From an uncultured Mucilaginibacter sp. (GTDB lineage Bacteria > Bacteroidota > Bacteroidia > Sphingobacteriales > Sphingobacteriaceae), in contig NZ_CAMLHX010000016.1 of NCBI RefSeq assembly GCF_946479965.1, forward strand, positions 14,256 through 78,255: 64,000 nt of DNA, read 5' to 3'. How positions within the stretch are numbered: position 1 is the stretch's first letter; the number at the start of each line of letters is the position of its first letter. Positions 52,414 through 60,893 of this stretch are shown here, in pieces. Made by a program: the position numbers and the translations under genes. The notes beneath the pieces were generated by a model. The model ran no database searches and had not been told where the DNA came from. It worked only from the letters and a program-made list of their open reading frames with translations.

Positions 52414-53265
52414 TTACTTCTTGGCCAGCACATTAGACTTTAGCCACGCCTCGGCATAGATCGGCCAAACTTCGGCGGCGGGGTTGCCGGGGCGCATGCC
52501 GTAACCGTGGCCTCCCTTAGGCACCAGATGAAACTCGACAGGGGCCTTAGCTTTTTGCAGGGCCAACGCGTAGGTTACCGAACTCCCTCCGCTGCCATCA
52601 TCAGCTGCCTGAAAAACAAAGGTGGTGGGTGTATTGGCATCCATTTTACTTAGTTCGGGGGTTAGCGCTTTGCCCGGGCCGTCGTTCAGATAGCCGGGGT
52701 AAATTATCATGGCAAATGCCGGTTTAATGGATATTTTATCCAGTTCATCTACAGCCGGGTAGACATTTTTATCATATTGCGTGCTCAATTTAGCTGCCAT
52801 ATCCGCACCTGCTGAGAAGCCTATAACACCCAATTTATCAGGGTCAATTTTCCATTTGGCGGCATTGCTTCTTATTACGCGCATGGCACGCTCCAGGTCC
52901 TGCAAGGCGCCCAGGCGCTTTTGGGGCGTTCTGTACTCCAATACAAAGGCGGTATAACCCATTTTATTGAACCATTGGGCTATTTCTGAGCCTTCTTTAT
53001 CAGTAGCCAGGGTTTCATATCCGCCGCCGGGGCAGATCACTACCGAGTAGCCATTGTTTAACGCCGCCTGCGGCTGAAAAGCCAAAATAGCGGGATTTGT
53101 TACGTTGGTTGTGCGCTTGACGTTACCCGACTGGTTGGCCGATAACACAGGCTCGTGTTTAGCCTCTGTTTCGCCGGGAACTGCGCCGGGCCATAAATAG
53201 ATTTTGGTTTGGGCATTAGCGCTTATGGTCGTTAGCAACAGGGCAGAGAACATCCAGACTTTCAT
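52414..53265 (-). CDS. Exported alpha/beta-hydrolase (acetylxylan/feruloyl-esterase-like)
   Basis: 283 residues from the ATG at 53265 (MKVWMFSALLLTTISANAQ signal peptide). BD-FAE/Axe-type alpha/beta hydrolase: VICPGGGYETLATDKEG (oxyanion HGGGY-like, with Cys-Pro for His), catalytic Ser in IGFSAGADMA, Asp in FVFQAADDG and His in PKGGHGYGM. Likely removes acetyl or feruloyl groups from a hemicellulose, fitting the neighbouring GH31 and GH10 genes. Convergent with GH31. Confidence 0.9.
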   Translation of the reverse strand: MKVWMFSALLLTTISANAQTKIYLWPGAVPGETEAKHEPVLSANQSGNVKRTTNVTNPAILAFQPQAALNNGYSVVICPGGGYETLATDKEGSEIAQWFNKMGYTAFVLEYRTPQKRLGALQDLERAMRVIRSNAAKWKIDPDKLGVIGFSAGADMAAKLSTQYDKNVYPAVDELDKISIKPAFAMIIYPGYLNDGPGKALTPELSKMDANTPTTFVFQAADDGSGGSSVTYALALQKAKAPVEFHLVPKGGHGYGMRPGNPAAEVWPIYAEAWLKSNVLAKK

Positions 53266-53864
53266 AACAAACAATCAAATGGTTTATAATTAATCCGAAG
53301 TTAGTAAACTGCATTAACAACCCGATGGTTGTGGCGCTATTAAGCTTATTACAATTTAGTTAGTTAGTCATTTGTCATTGGTCAATAGTCATTGGTACTA
53401 TTTACTCACGAACTCCTGTTTCCAATGATAAGGCAACTACAACCAGGTGATCCAAAAAATATGCGTCTCACAAAAAAAATCCGGATCAGTTTATTGTAAT
53501 TAATTGATAATTAGATATTTGCAATTATTATTTTTTAAAAAGTGAAACTACTTTTAAGTCAGTAAACTTAGCTGTAAACAAGTTATAAATCATTATAAAT
53601 CAAGTGATTGCAAAATCGAAAAATTCACACTTTTTTGGATCATTTTGGATCACTTTGGATCAGTGTGGATCAGTGTGGATCACCGGTACGTGAACTTTTA
53701 CAAAGCCCCAAAATATCAATTATGGAAATTATAAGTAGCTGATTACTTGTTCCATTACGCTTTCAATCAACAGATTATTTGGCGGTGTGTAACATACTGA
53801 TTACATTTAGCCACCGATTATAAACATAAGCCCGGTTATCCGGCCTAAAAGAAAATTTACCTGA
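53266..53864. other. Long gap before the GH10 gene
   Basis: 599 bp, AT-rich, no gene. Holds a partly repeated GTCATTGGTCAATAGTCATTGG-like region near 53370-53396 and the five-copy GGATCA repeat (53637-53686). Confidence 0.6.
53637..53686. repeat. Five tandem 10-bp GGATCA repeats
   Basis: Five units in exact 10-bp register, each GGATCA plus a variable four bases (TTTT, CTTT, GTGT, GTGT, CCGG). One turn of B-DNA per unit. Third of three such sites in the window. Confidence 0.88.
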
Positions 53865-55562
53865 ATGAACAATTCTGTACTAAAAATGTGCTGCGTTGCC
53901 GCGGCTGTAGTAGTTATTACCTCTTGCAAAAAAGGGAAAACCGATAATCCAACGCCAACGCCTCCGGGCACAACAACCACACTCATCCCTGGTTATACAG
54001 ATACCGCAGGCGTGCTTAAAGTTTTAACGGCTTCAAAGTTTACAAATATGGGTTTCGCGGTAACATATGGGTTGATGAACAACAATGCCGATTATCGCAA
54101 TACAGTAAAAAGACATGGCAACATGGTTACTTTTGGTAACGAGCTAAAAGAAGCCTCCATAGTTAAAAGCGACGGCAGCTACGATTATACCACGGCCGAC
54201 GCCTTATATAACATTTGCGCTGCCAACGGCTTGCAGGTTTTTGGTCATACCTTAGTGTGGCACTCCCAGCAAAATACAACCTATCTTAACGGCCTTATTG
54301 CCGCTGCCGGAACCCCCGGCGTAGGTGGTACGCCCGGCCCCAACTTGTTAGCCACCTCAAACGGCGATTTTCAGCAAGGCACCGGCAATACGTTTACCAA
54401 CTGGCAAACTTTAACAGGCGGTACGGCAGTGGCAAGCTACGCAGAAGTTGCGGGTAATGGATCAACAAGGGCTTTACAGGTTACGGTTACAACACCCGGT
54501 ACAAACGGGTATGATGTGCAGGCTATCGGTCCGGTAGTGAGTGTCCCCTCAGCCCCGCCGGCACGTACCATCAATTTCTCAATAGACATTAAAGCCGCTG
54601 CGGCAGGCGGCAAAGTAAGGGTAGTTGTGCAAAACGTCAATTACCTGGCCTATGATATAACACCGACTACCAGCTGGGCTACTTACACGTTTTCTTTACA
54701 GGTTGCCGAAGCGACGGCCACAGTAAGATTAAATTTCCCTAACGCTGGCACCTACGCTATTGATAACATTACCGCCAGCGACCCAACGCAGGGAACGCCG
54801 GGAGTAGGGGGAGCGCCTGCTACTGCGGCGCAGGCCGCCGCCGTAATTGATAACGAAATGAAGCGCTATATAACCACCAGCATAACGCATTACGCCGGTA
54901 AAATAAATGCATGGGATGTGGTGAACGAAGTTATTGCCGACGGAAATGCTGCTATGCGTACAGATGCCAACACAAGCGCGGGCGGCAGTCAGTTTTTTTA
55001 CGGGAAGTATTTAGGTGTAAAATACGATCAGGATAATTATGTGTTAAAGGCATTTAAGTACGCCAAGCAGGCCAACGCGAGTGTTTTAAGGTTTATTAAT
55101 GATTACAACCTGGATTATTCGCGCACCAAAACCGACTCATTGGTGGCCTTGGTTAACTTTATCAATAAGGATGGTGCTGCCCTTGTAGACGGTATAGGTA
55201 CCCAAATGCACATCAGCATAAACAGCAATAAAAGCAATATCGACTACTCGTTTCAGAAGCTGGCATCAACAGGTTTAAAGATCAAGATCTCTGAGATGGA
55301 TGTCGCGGCTAATACCTCAAAATCAAGCTCGTTTACTGCTGATGCAACCACTTTAGCGGCCCAGGCCGATATGTATAAATATGTTATCCAATCTTACATA
55401 GCAAACGTACCCGCCGCGCAGCGTTACGGTGTTACCGTATGGGGCGTAGCTGATACGGATAGCTGGATAAATACTACAACTAACCCGGATATTCCTTTGC
55501 TGTTTGACAAAAATTATGTTAAAAAAGCGGCGTTTGTGGGGGTGAAGTTGGGGGTACAGTAG
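53865..55562 (+). CDS. GH10 endo-xylanase lipoprotein with internal carbohydrate-binding module
   Basis: 565 residues. SpII signal (VVVITSC, Cys 21) and a Thr/Pro linker. The GH10 barrel starts near residue 50 (NMGFAVTYGLMNN...), shows FGHTLVWHSQ, then is interrupted by a CBM4/9-like beta-sandwich (residues ~165-305) and resumes with INAWDVVNEVIAD (acid/base E355) and IKISEMDV (nucleophile E477), VTVWGVADTDSW. The insert is flanked by near-identical linkers (GTPGVGGTP and GTPGVGGAP). Cleaves internal beta-1,4-xylan bonds at the cell surface. The insertion position matches known Bacteroidetes Xyn10 enzymes. Confidence 0.94.
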   Translation: MNNSVLKMCCVAAAVVVITSCKKGKTDNPTPTPPGTTTTLIPGYTDTAGVLKVLTASKFTNMGFAVTYGLMNNNADYRNTVKRHGNMVTFGNELKEASIVKSDGSYDYTTADALYNICAANGLQVFGHTLVWHSQQNTTYLNGLIAAAGTPGVGGTPGPNLLATSNGDFQQGTGNTFTNWQTLTGGTAVASYAEVAGNGSTRALQVTVTTPGTNGYDVQAIGPVVSVPSAPPARTINFSIDIKAAAAGGKVRVVVQNVNYLAYDITPTTSWATYTFSLQVAEATATVRLNFPNAGTYAIDNITASDPTQGTPGVGGAPATAAQAAAVIDNEMKRYITTSITHYAGKINAWDVVNEVIADGNAAMRTDANTSAGGSQFFYGKYLGVKYDQDNYVLKAFKYAKQANASVLRFINDYNLDYSRTKTDSLVALVNFINKDGAALVDGIGTQMHISINSNKSNIDYSFQKLASTGLKIKISEMDVAANTSKSSSFTADATTLAAQADMYKYVIQSYIANVPAAQRYGVTVWGVADTDSWINTTTNPDIPLLFDKNYVKKAAFVGVKLGVQ

Positions 55563-55580
55563 TTGGTAAGTTTTCCCGCT

Positions 55581-55612
55581 CGTCATTGCGAGGTACGAAG
55601 CAATTCCTACAC
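55581..55612. repeat. Intergenic repeat of the GTCATTGCGAGG type
   Basis: CGTCATTGCGAGGTACGAAG followed by CAATTCC resembles the dispersed CGTCATTGCGAGGnnCGAAG-CAATC element seen between genes in many bacteria, including Bacteroidota. Only one copy is in this window. Confidence 0.5.
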
Positions 55613-55771
55613 GATAGGAAGCGCATAATTATTTATCGCCTGGTAAGTCCAACGCGCTTGGCTTGCCCCGGTAATTTGCTGCAGTGGCTGTTCCCTCACT
55701 GGTCGAAGTTGGAAATGTTCCTGGGCAGCGCATCGGAATTTTCAATCACCCGTTCCCTGCATCGCTAAAAC

Positions 55772-55803
55772 AAAAGGGCTGTCTCATTTGAAACAGCCCT
55801 TTT
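55772..55803. terminator. Terminator between GH10 and the 577-residue lipoprotein gene
   Basis: AAAAGGGCTGT and ACAGCCCTTT pair over a 10-base loop with A- and T-runs on either side; usable from both convergent genes. Confidence 0.88.
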
Positions 55804-55828
55804 ATTTGACTTAAACGAGTTAAACAAT

Positions 55829-57562
55829 CTACTTCTTTTGATAACGGATAGCAGGCCCAGGCCCCTTGCCGCCGCCAAGATCATTATAGTGCATAAAGCC
55901 TGTAAGCGGTGTCCTTAAGCCTTCGTCTGCAAAGCCTGCATTAAATACCCTGAACTGGTTATATCCCGGATGCCAGAAATTAAACTCCCTGAAATAATAT
56001 TTCTTCCCTACTTTGCTAATCTGCCATGTTGCATTGTAAGTTGCGCCCTGATGCAGGTACTGCGCTTTACCATCGGCTAGTACCACCATGTCATAAGCCT
56101 CACCACTTTCTACATTGGTAACTCTCCAATTGCCCAACACCAATTGTTTGTAATGGTTGGTAGAGTCAATTGCATATTTTACGGTAGTTGAAATGGTTTT
56201 TTTGATTTGCTTACTACTAAAATTAGGATTGCTGTAGGTAACATCAAAACTAACCTGTTGGTCTGTTGTGCCGGTTACAGTAGGTAATATCTTGAAAGTA
56301 CCGTCGGTAAGCTTAGAGAAAGCTACTTTTACCTGCGAATTGCTGATGTTAGTGATGCTTAGGTAGGCACCGTTAACCTGGCGTTTTACAGCGTTTGTGC
56401 TACTTTTAAGCGAAGCGATAAGTACCGTAGGTTTAAAACGGGCGGGCATCTTATCCAGAATTTTCGTTACAGTGCTTCTGAAATCAAGCAGATCTGTGAG
56501 GAAATTTTTAAGCGTGCCTGTAATTTCACTACCCGATTGGTCAGACGACAAAAGGTTTCTGAAACGCGCCTGTACGCTTAGCACACGTTCCTCCGCGTGG
56601 TCATATACCTTTGATGCAGCGTCATCTAAAGTAAGGTCGTCATAAGGGGCAAAAGTAATATCCAGAAGGGCTGAAAGGTCGGCCAGGTTTATACTCAGGG
56701 ATGCTGCAACTTCAGTAATCAGATAACCTATAGCAATGCCTGTACCTAATGTGCCAATAATTGGGATAGCACCGGTTACGGGTACCAACAATATCATGGC
56801 GCTAAGTTTTGTTATATTGTCTCTTAATATTCGCGATGATTGAAGCCACTTTGTTATAGCATATTGTTGCTGGGCTTCATAATCAAAAATATCTGTCGCC
56901 ATTGGAGCCTTGGTCAGTTCCTGAATTTTAACAGTGTTTTTAGTAATGCCTTGTGTAGAGTTGACAAGAAAAGATACCCAGGAGTAATTGCCTGCCATAG
57001 TATGTGCAAATGCCATTTTTTCATCAGCGTTAAGCGTGGCATACGCTTTTTCATATTCATCGAACAGCGCTGCAAAACGTTGCTTGTCGGCGGTTAAAGC
57101 GGCCTTTTCTGCAGTGCCTAACGATGCGTCTTTCGATCTTTGTTCAATGCCATACATTACATTAACAAATCCTTGAGCGTATTGAGTATGGTATTCTTCC
57201 GCTGTAAGTTGATCCGAAGCCTTTCTGACAAATATCGAAAACTCAAAATCGCGGGTGGCCTTAAATTTTACGGTATACTGCCCTTCATCAAGTTCAGGCA
57301 TAATAAAGTGGGCGTTGTTATCTATAATAGCAATTTTTAGCGGCTTCCCGTTAATGGTTGTATTAATTTCCTGCTGTGCAATAGCTACTTCCTGCAACGG
57401 AATTTGCACAACTTCAAATGGGGCGTAACCCATTGTGCCGGGATTTAGATGGATAATTTCGGGTGTTTCGTCCTCATTGCTGTTGCTTTTTTTACAGCTA
57501 ACTATGGGCAACAAAAATAGCAAGATCAGAGCGATTGCTTTAATGGGTACTGGTTTAATCAT
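55829..57562 (-). CDS. Large hypothetical lipoprotein with a central hydrophobic hairpin
   Basis: 577 residues, family not recognised. SpII signal (LLPIVSC, Cys 23). The N-terminal ~120 residues look beta-rich and IPT/Ig-like (NPGTMGYAPFEVVQIPL, INTTINGKPLKIAII); residues ~125-240 are helical and charged; residues ~255-295 form a hydrophobic hairpin (AMILLVPVTGAIPIIGTLGT then AIGYLITEVAASL); the C-terminal third is beta-rich (KQLVLGNWRVTNVESGEAYDMVVLADGKAQYL), a lipocalin-like pattern. No neighbouring gene shares its strand closely. Function unknown. Confidence 0.85.
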   Translation of the reverse strand: MIKPVPIKAIALILLFLLPIVSCKKSNSNEDETPEIIHLNPGTMGYAPFEVVQIPLQEVAIAQQEINTTINGKPLKIAIIDNNAHFIMPELDEGQYTVKFKATRDFEFSIFVRKASDQLTAEEYHTQYAQGFVNVMYGIEQRSKDASLGTAEKAALTADKQRFAALFDEYEKAYATLNADEKMAFAHTMAGNYSWVSFLVNSTQGITKNTVKIQELTKAPMATDIFDYEAQQQYAITKWLQSSRILRDNITKLSAMILLVPVTGAIPIIGTLGTGIAIGYLITEVAASLSINLADLSALLDITFAPYDDLTLDDAASKVYDHAEERVLSVQARFRNLLSSDQSGSEITGTLKNFLTDLLDFRSTVTKILDKMPARFKPTVLIASLKSSTNAVKRQVNGAYLSITNISNSQVKVAFSKLTDGTFKILPTVTGTTDQQVSFDVTYSNPNFSSKQIKKTISTTVKYAIDSTNHYKQLVLGNWRVTNVESGEAYDMVVLADGKAQYLHQGATYNATWQISKVGKKYYFREFNFWHPGYNQFRVFNAGFADEGLRTPLTGFMHYNDLGGGKGPGPAIRYQKK

Positions 57563-57666
57563 AATAGGTTATTATAGGATTTTCCCGCTAATTTATATAA
57601 AAGTCAAATTTTGACAAATTTTTTTAATAAGATTTTTTATTGCTTAATAATATAAGTTTGACAACA

Positions 57667-57694
57667 AAAAAAGCCGGCATTACACCGGCTTTTT
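57667..57694. terminator. Terminator after the DUF4097 gene
   Basis: GCCGG/CCGGC core with flanking A5/T5 pairing over a 7-base loop; on the reverse strand it ends the DUF4097 transcript. Confidence 0.85.
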
Positions 57695-57767
57695 CATTTA
57701 ATGTAAAATACTTATTTTCAGGGCAACATGAGTAAGCTTGCCAATTCTGTGGTGAGATATTAACTTT

Positions 57768-58793
57768 TTACCCAAAATTAACCGTAATACTACCGCTTGT
57801 ACTCACCTTTACCGGTGCACCACCTCCGTTAACGGTACCGTCAACTTTATCATCGTCTTTGCTGCCGTTAAAGTTGGTAAGCTGGTTTATTTTAATACGT
57901 TGCGCACGCAACTTAAGGTTAAGGCCCTGGTTAGGCATATTTAGTTTAATGCTTCCGCCTGAGTTATCTAAAGTAAGATATTTACCCACCTTAGTAAGCG
58001 TCACGTTCATACTGCCGCCACTCGTTGAGGCATCTAAACTGCCTGATATATTTTGCAGGCCCATGCTACCGCCGCTGGTATGCGTTTTCAGTTCGCCGGT
58101 AATGTTGTTGGCACTTACAGAGCCGCCGCTGGTGTTAGCCTCAATGGTGCCGGTCAGATCGGTAAGACTTAATGATCCGCCTGAAGTTTCCAGACTGATG
58201 TTGCCGCTGCAATTTTGCGCTTTAATGCTGCCGCCGCTGGTCTCTAGTTTTATCTGGCTTTTTGAGTTAGCTATAGTAATGCTTCCGCCGCTTGTGTTAC
58301 CGTTAATATTGCCTGTTAGCTGATCAAGCTTTAAGCTGCCGCCACTGGTTGAAAAATTGTGGTTGCCATTCAGATCGGCCATAACTATACTGCCACCGCT
58401 GGTATTCAGGTCGGTTGATACGTTTTTAGGCACAAATATTTTAAACGAAATACTTAAACCGTTTTTCCAGTTAAACAGTTTACTTTTCTGACTTGCAGTA
58501 GCGCTTATCTTGCCATTAGCAGCCGAAACATCAAATATATAATCCTCCTTAAGGCGCTCTGCAATCTGCGCTTTGCTAAGCTCTTTATTGTTTTGTCCTT
58601 TAATGTAAACTTCAACACGGGCCTCGCCGCCTGCAGTGCCGTTAACGGTTATGCTACCGCCTGAGGTGCGTGCTAAAACATTTTGAACAGATGTGCCGGT
58701 AAATGATTTTGTTAAATACGGCGCGTCGTCCGTTTGTGCAGACGCGGCTGTGCTTAGCGCCGCTGCCAATAAAAAGGTAAGAAATTTTTTCAT
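57768..58793 (-). CDS. Exported DUF4097 beta-repeat protein
   Basis: 341 residues: signal peptide (MKKFLTFLLAAALSTAASA), a short N-terminal domain, then from about residue 130 seven consecutive 18-residue units each opening with TSGGS (TSGGS plus 13 residues ending in an S/N/E turn), with further SGGS copies before and after. This regular period predicts a right-handed beta-solenoid, as in DUF4097/head-GIN proteins. Role unknown; extracytoplasmic. Its promoter region is shared with the cold-shock genes and has a 12-bp inverted repeat. Confidence 0.92.
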   Translation of the reverse strand: MKKFLTFLLAAALSTAASAQTDDAPYLTKSFTGTSVQNVLARTSGGSITVNGTAGGEARVEVYIKGQNNKELSKAQIAERLKEDYIFDVSAANGKISATASQKSKLFNWKNGLSISFKIFVPKNVSTDLNTSGGSIVMADLNGNHNFSTSGGSLKLDQLTGNINGNTSGGSITIANSKSQIKLETSGGSIKAQNCSGNISLETSGGSLSLTDLTGTIEANTSGGSVSANNITGELKTHTSGGSMGLQNISGSLDASTSGGSMNVTLTKVGKYLTLDNSGGSIKLNMPNQGLNLKLRAQRIKINQLTNFNGSKDDDKVDGTVNGGGAPVKVSTSGSITVNFG

Positions 58794-59149
58794 GATGCTG
58801 TGGTTTATATCTTATATGACGCCTTGAGGGCTGCAAAGGTTACACCAAATAAGTAATTAATTGATATATAGGTAAATATAAATTATTTGAAAAATTAAAT
58901 TGCATCAAAATCGAACAGATGTTGTTCGATTTTGTCATTTCGTGTATATACTGTATTTGGAAATAGCAGCCAAAACTTAGCTTGTATATAGGAATACGCG
59001 CTGCCGCAAATGGACGAAATAAGGGAGTTTTATTAATTATTTGATAAAAAAACGACTTAAATAGCACAAAAAATTAGTAATCTTTATGTTACTGCTCCTA
59101 CCAAACAAAAATAACTGTATCTTGCACGCTTAACATTTTAAAAAATATC
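58794..59149. other. Divergent regulatory gap, DUF4097 / cold-shock genes
   Basis: 356 bp, AT-rich. The main feature is the inverted repeat at 58906-58934. Cold-shock mRNAs often have long leaders, which would fit here; no start site can be placed. Confidence 0.5.
58906..58934. promoter_or_regulatory. 12-bp perfect inverted repeat
   Basis: CAAAATCGAACA (58906-58917) and TGTTCGATTTTG (58923-58934) with a 5-bp centre. Located between divergent genes, so a terminator role is unlikely and an operator is plausible. Confidence 0.65.
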
Positions 59150-59341
59150 ATGGCAACAGGAACAGTAAAATTTTTTAATACTTCAAAAGGCTTCGGCTTT
59201 ATTACCCCGGATGCAGGCGGTAAAGAAGTATTTGCACACGTAACAGGCTTAATTGACGAGATCCGCGAAGGTGACTCAGTTACCTACGAAGTGGAAGACG
59301 GCAAAAAAGGTCCGAGCGCGGTTAAAGTAAAATTAGCGTAA
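59150..59341 (+). CDS. Cold-shock-domain protein (CspA-like)
   Basis: 63 residues, one complete CSD: GTVKFFNTSKGFGFITPD (RNP1 KGFGFI) and EVFAHVTGLIDEIREGDSVTYEVEDGKKGPSAVKVKL (RNP2 VFAHV). Binds single-stranded RNA/DNA and melts RNA structure. 5 bp before the next, larger CSD gene, so both are likely on one message. Confidence 0.95.
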   Translation: MATGTVKFFNTSKGFGFITPDAGGKEVFAHVTGLIDEIREGDSVTYEVEDGKKGPSAVKVKLA

Positions 59342-59346
59342 TTACC

Positions 59347-59799
59347 TTGGCCAGATCAACAGAAACATTCAATAAAAAAGAACGAGAAAAGAAACGTCAG
59401 AAAAAGTCGTTGGATAAAAAGGAGAAGGCTCAAGATCGCAAGGCAAACTCCACCAAAGGAAAAAGCCTTGACGATATGATGGCCTATATTGATGAATATG
59501 GTAACATCACGTCAACACCACCAGATCCATCGCGCAAATTGAAAGTAAACTCTCAGGATATACAGATAGCTGTACCCAAACAGGAAACCATTGTTGAGGA
59601 TATTGTGCGAACCGGGATAGTAGCGTTTTTTAATGAAGCCAAAGGTTACGGTTTTATAAAAGACATGCAAACCCAGGAAAGCATTTTTGTGCATGCAAAT
59701 GCCCTTAGCGAGCCTATAAAGGAAAACAACAAAGTTACTTTTGAAGTAGAGCCTGGTCAAAAAGGGCCAACCGCTGTAAAAGTTAAAATATCCCGGTAA
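59347..59799 (+). CDS. Cold-shock-domain protein with basic N-terminal extension
   Basis: 150 residues from a TTG at 59347. I chose it because MARSTETFNKKEREKKRQKKSLDKKEK is the conserved start I recall for this Bacteroidota family; no ATG gives it. The first ~45 residues are almost all charged, followed by SLDDMMAYIDEYGNITSTPPDPS and then a CSD at about residues 85-150 (TGIVAFFNEAKGYGFIKD, SIFVHANAL). Probably a nucleic-acid chaperone with an additional disordered RNA-binding arm. Confidence 0.9.
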   Translation: MARSTETFNKKEREKKRQKKSLDKKEKAQDRKANSTKGKSLDDMMAYIDEYGNITSTPPDPSRKLKVNSQDIQIAVPKQETIVEDIVRTGIVAFFNEAKGYGFIKDMQTQESIFVHANALSEPIKENNKVTFEVEPGQKGPTAVKVKISR

Positions 59800-59875
59800 A
59801 AAACTATTGATCTTCTTGCCCGCAATATTCGTTTAATAAACGGACGGGCAAAACAGGGGAGGAGTTAAAAAAAAC

Positions 59876-59903
59876 AAAGCCATCCGCATTGCGGATGGCT
59901 TTT
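59876..59903. terminator. Terminator between cold-shock and YceI genes
   Basis: AAAGCCATCCGC and GCGGATGGCTTT pair perfectly over a 3-base loop, flanked by an A-run and T-run: bidirectional between convergent genes. Confidence 0.9.
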
Positions 59904-59945
59904 CTGTTATCACCACTCACTACCCGATAACTATCGGGACACTAA

Positions 59946-60479
59946 TTAAGCTTGTTTTGCAAACTGAACGTTAAAGATCAGTTTAACTTCATCGCTTACC
60001 ACTACTGATCCGGCTTCGGTTATGCCATCCCAGGTAAGGCCGAATTCTTTACGGTTAATTTTACCTGTAACATCAAACCCGGCTTTAGTATTACCATAAA
60101 AGTCGGTTGCCACGCCGCCATATTCGGCAGCAAGTTTAACCGGTTTGGTTACGCCTTTTATGGTCAGATCGCCTTTAAGCGTGTAATCACCGCCATCTTT
60201 TTCAAACGAAGTTGATTTGAAGATTATAGCCGGATATTTTTCAGCGTCGAAAAAATCCGCGCCTTTTAAGTGGCCGTCGCGTTGGTCCTGGTTGGTGTCG
60301 ATACTGTTAACATCAAGGCTGATGTTGATATCAGCGCCTGTAAAATCCTCGTTTTCTATTTCCATAGTGCCTTCAAATTTTTTGAAAGAACCGGTAACGG
60401 TTGATATTACCAGGTGTTTTACTTTAAACTGTACTTCTGAGTGCATTGGGTCTAATACCCATTTTGTTATCGTTGCCAT
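59946..60479 (-). CDS. YceI-family protein
   Basis: 177 residues from the ATG at 60479 (MATITKWVLDPMHSEVQFKVKHLVISTVTGSF); an extension to 60557 is not family-like. Lipocalin-like YceI barrel binding isoprenoid-type lipids in known members: WVLDPMHSEVQFKVKHL, GADINISLDVNSIDTNQDQRDGHLKGADFFDAEKYPAIIFKS, GDLTIKGVTKPV, RKEFGLTWD. No signal peptide, so cytoplasmic, unlike the E. coli homologue. Confidence 0.93.
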   Translation of the reverse strand: MATITKWVLDPMHSEVQFKVKHLVISTVTGSFKKFEGTMEIENEDFTGADINISLDVNSIDTNQDQRDGHLKGADFFDAEKYPAIIFKSTSFEKDGGDYTLKGDLTIKGVTKPVKLAAEYGGVATDFYGNTKAGFDVTGKINRKEFGLTWDGITEAGSVVVSDEVKLIFNVQFAKQA

Positions 60480-60893
60480 TGTATTTAGAGTTTTATTTTT
60501 AAAATGATACAACAAAGGTAAATAATATATGTTTAAACATGTAATTAAATTATCCAATATTACAATAGCAAGACAAATGGTTGTTTAAACAAGCATTTAT
60601 AATAATTGGGGAGAAGAAGAATATGCTATGATTTAAAAAAAAGCCGCCTGTATAGGGGATAATAAGCCCAAAATCACGTGTAGTTCATTATCTTTTGTAT
60701 ATTTTTTTATACAGAAAAACAATATCATAACCTTCATGTTTATCATCCGTGCCTTTATTGAAGGCTTGTATTATTTAATTAACGACTACTAAACAGTTTA
60801 AACTCTTAGGAGTAATTACCTATATAGTTTTAAGTTATTTTCTTAACTATTTATAGAAGAAAATAATATTTTTATAGTTCTAAGAAATATCGC
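60480..60893. other. Gap upstream of the kai operon
   Basis: 414 bp, AT-rich; must hold the promoters of the divergent YceI and kaiC genes. No clear consensus promoter or operator could be singled out. Confidence 0.4.

Noticed and set aside
53370..53396. GTCATTGGTCAATAGTCATTGG-like stretch as an insertion-sequence end
   Set aside because: No transposase or matching inverted end was found nearby.
12263..53686. CRISPR array as explanation for the short tandem repeats
   Set aside because: Units are 9-10 bp with no unique spacers of constant length and no cas genes.
55586..55768. 60-codon forward frame after the xylanase
   Set aside because: Lies over a dispersed-repeat-like sequence; no protein features.
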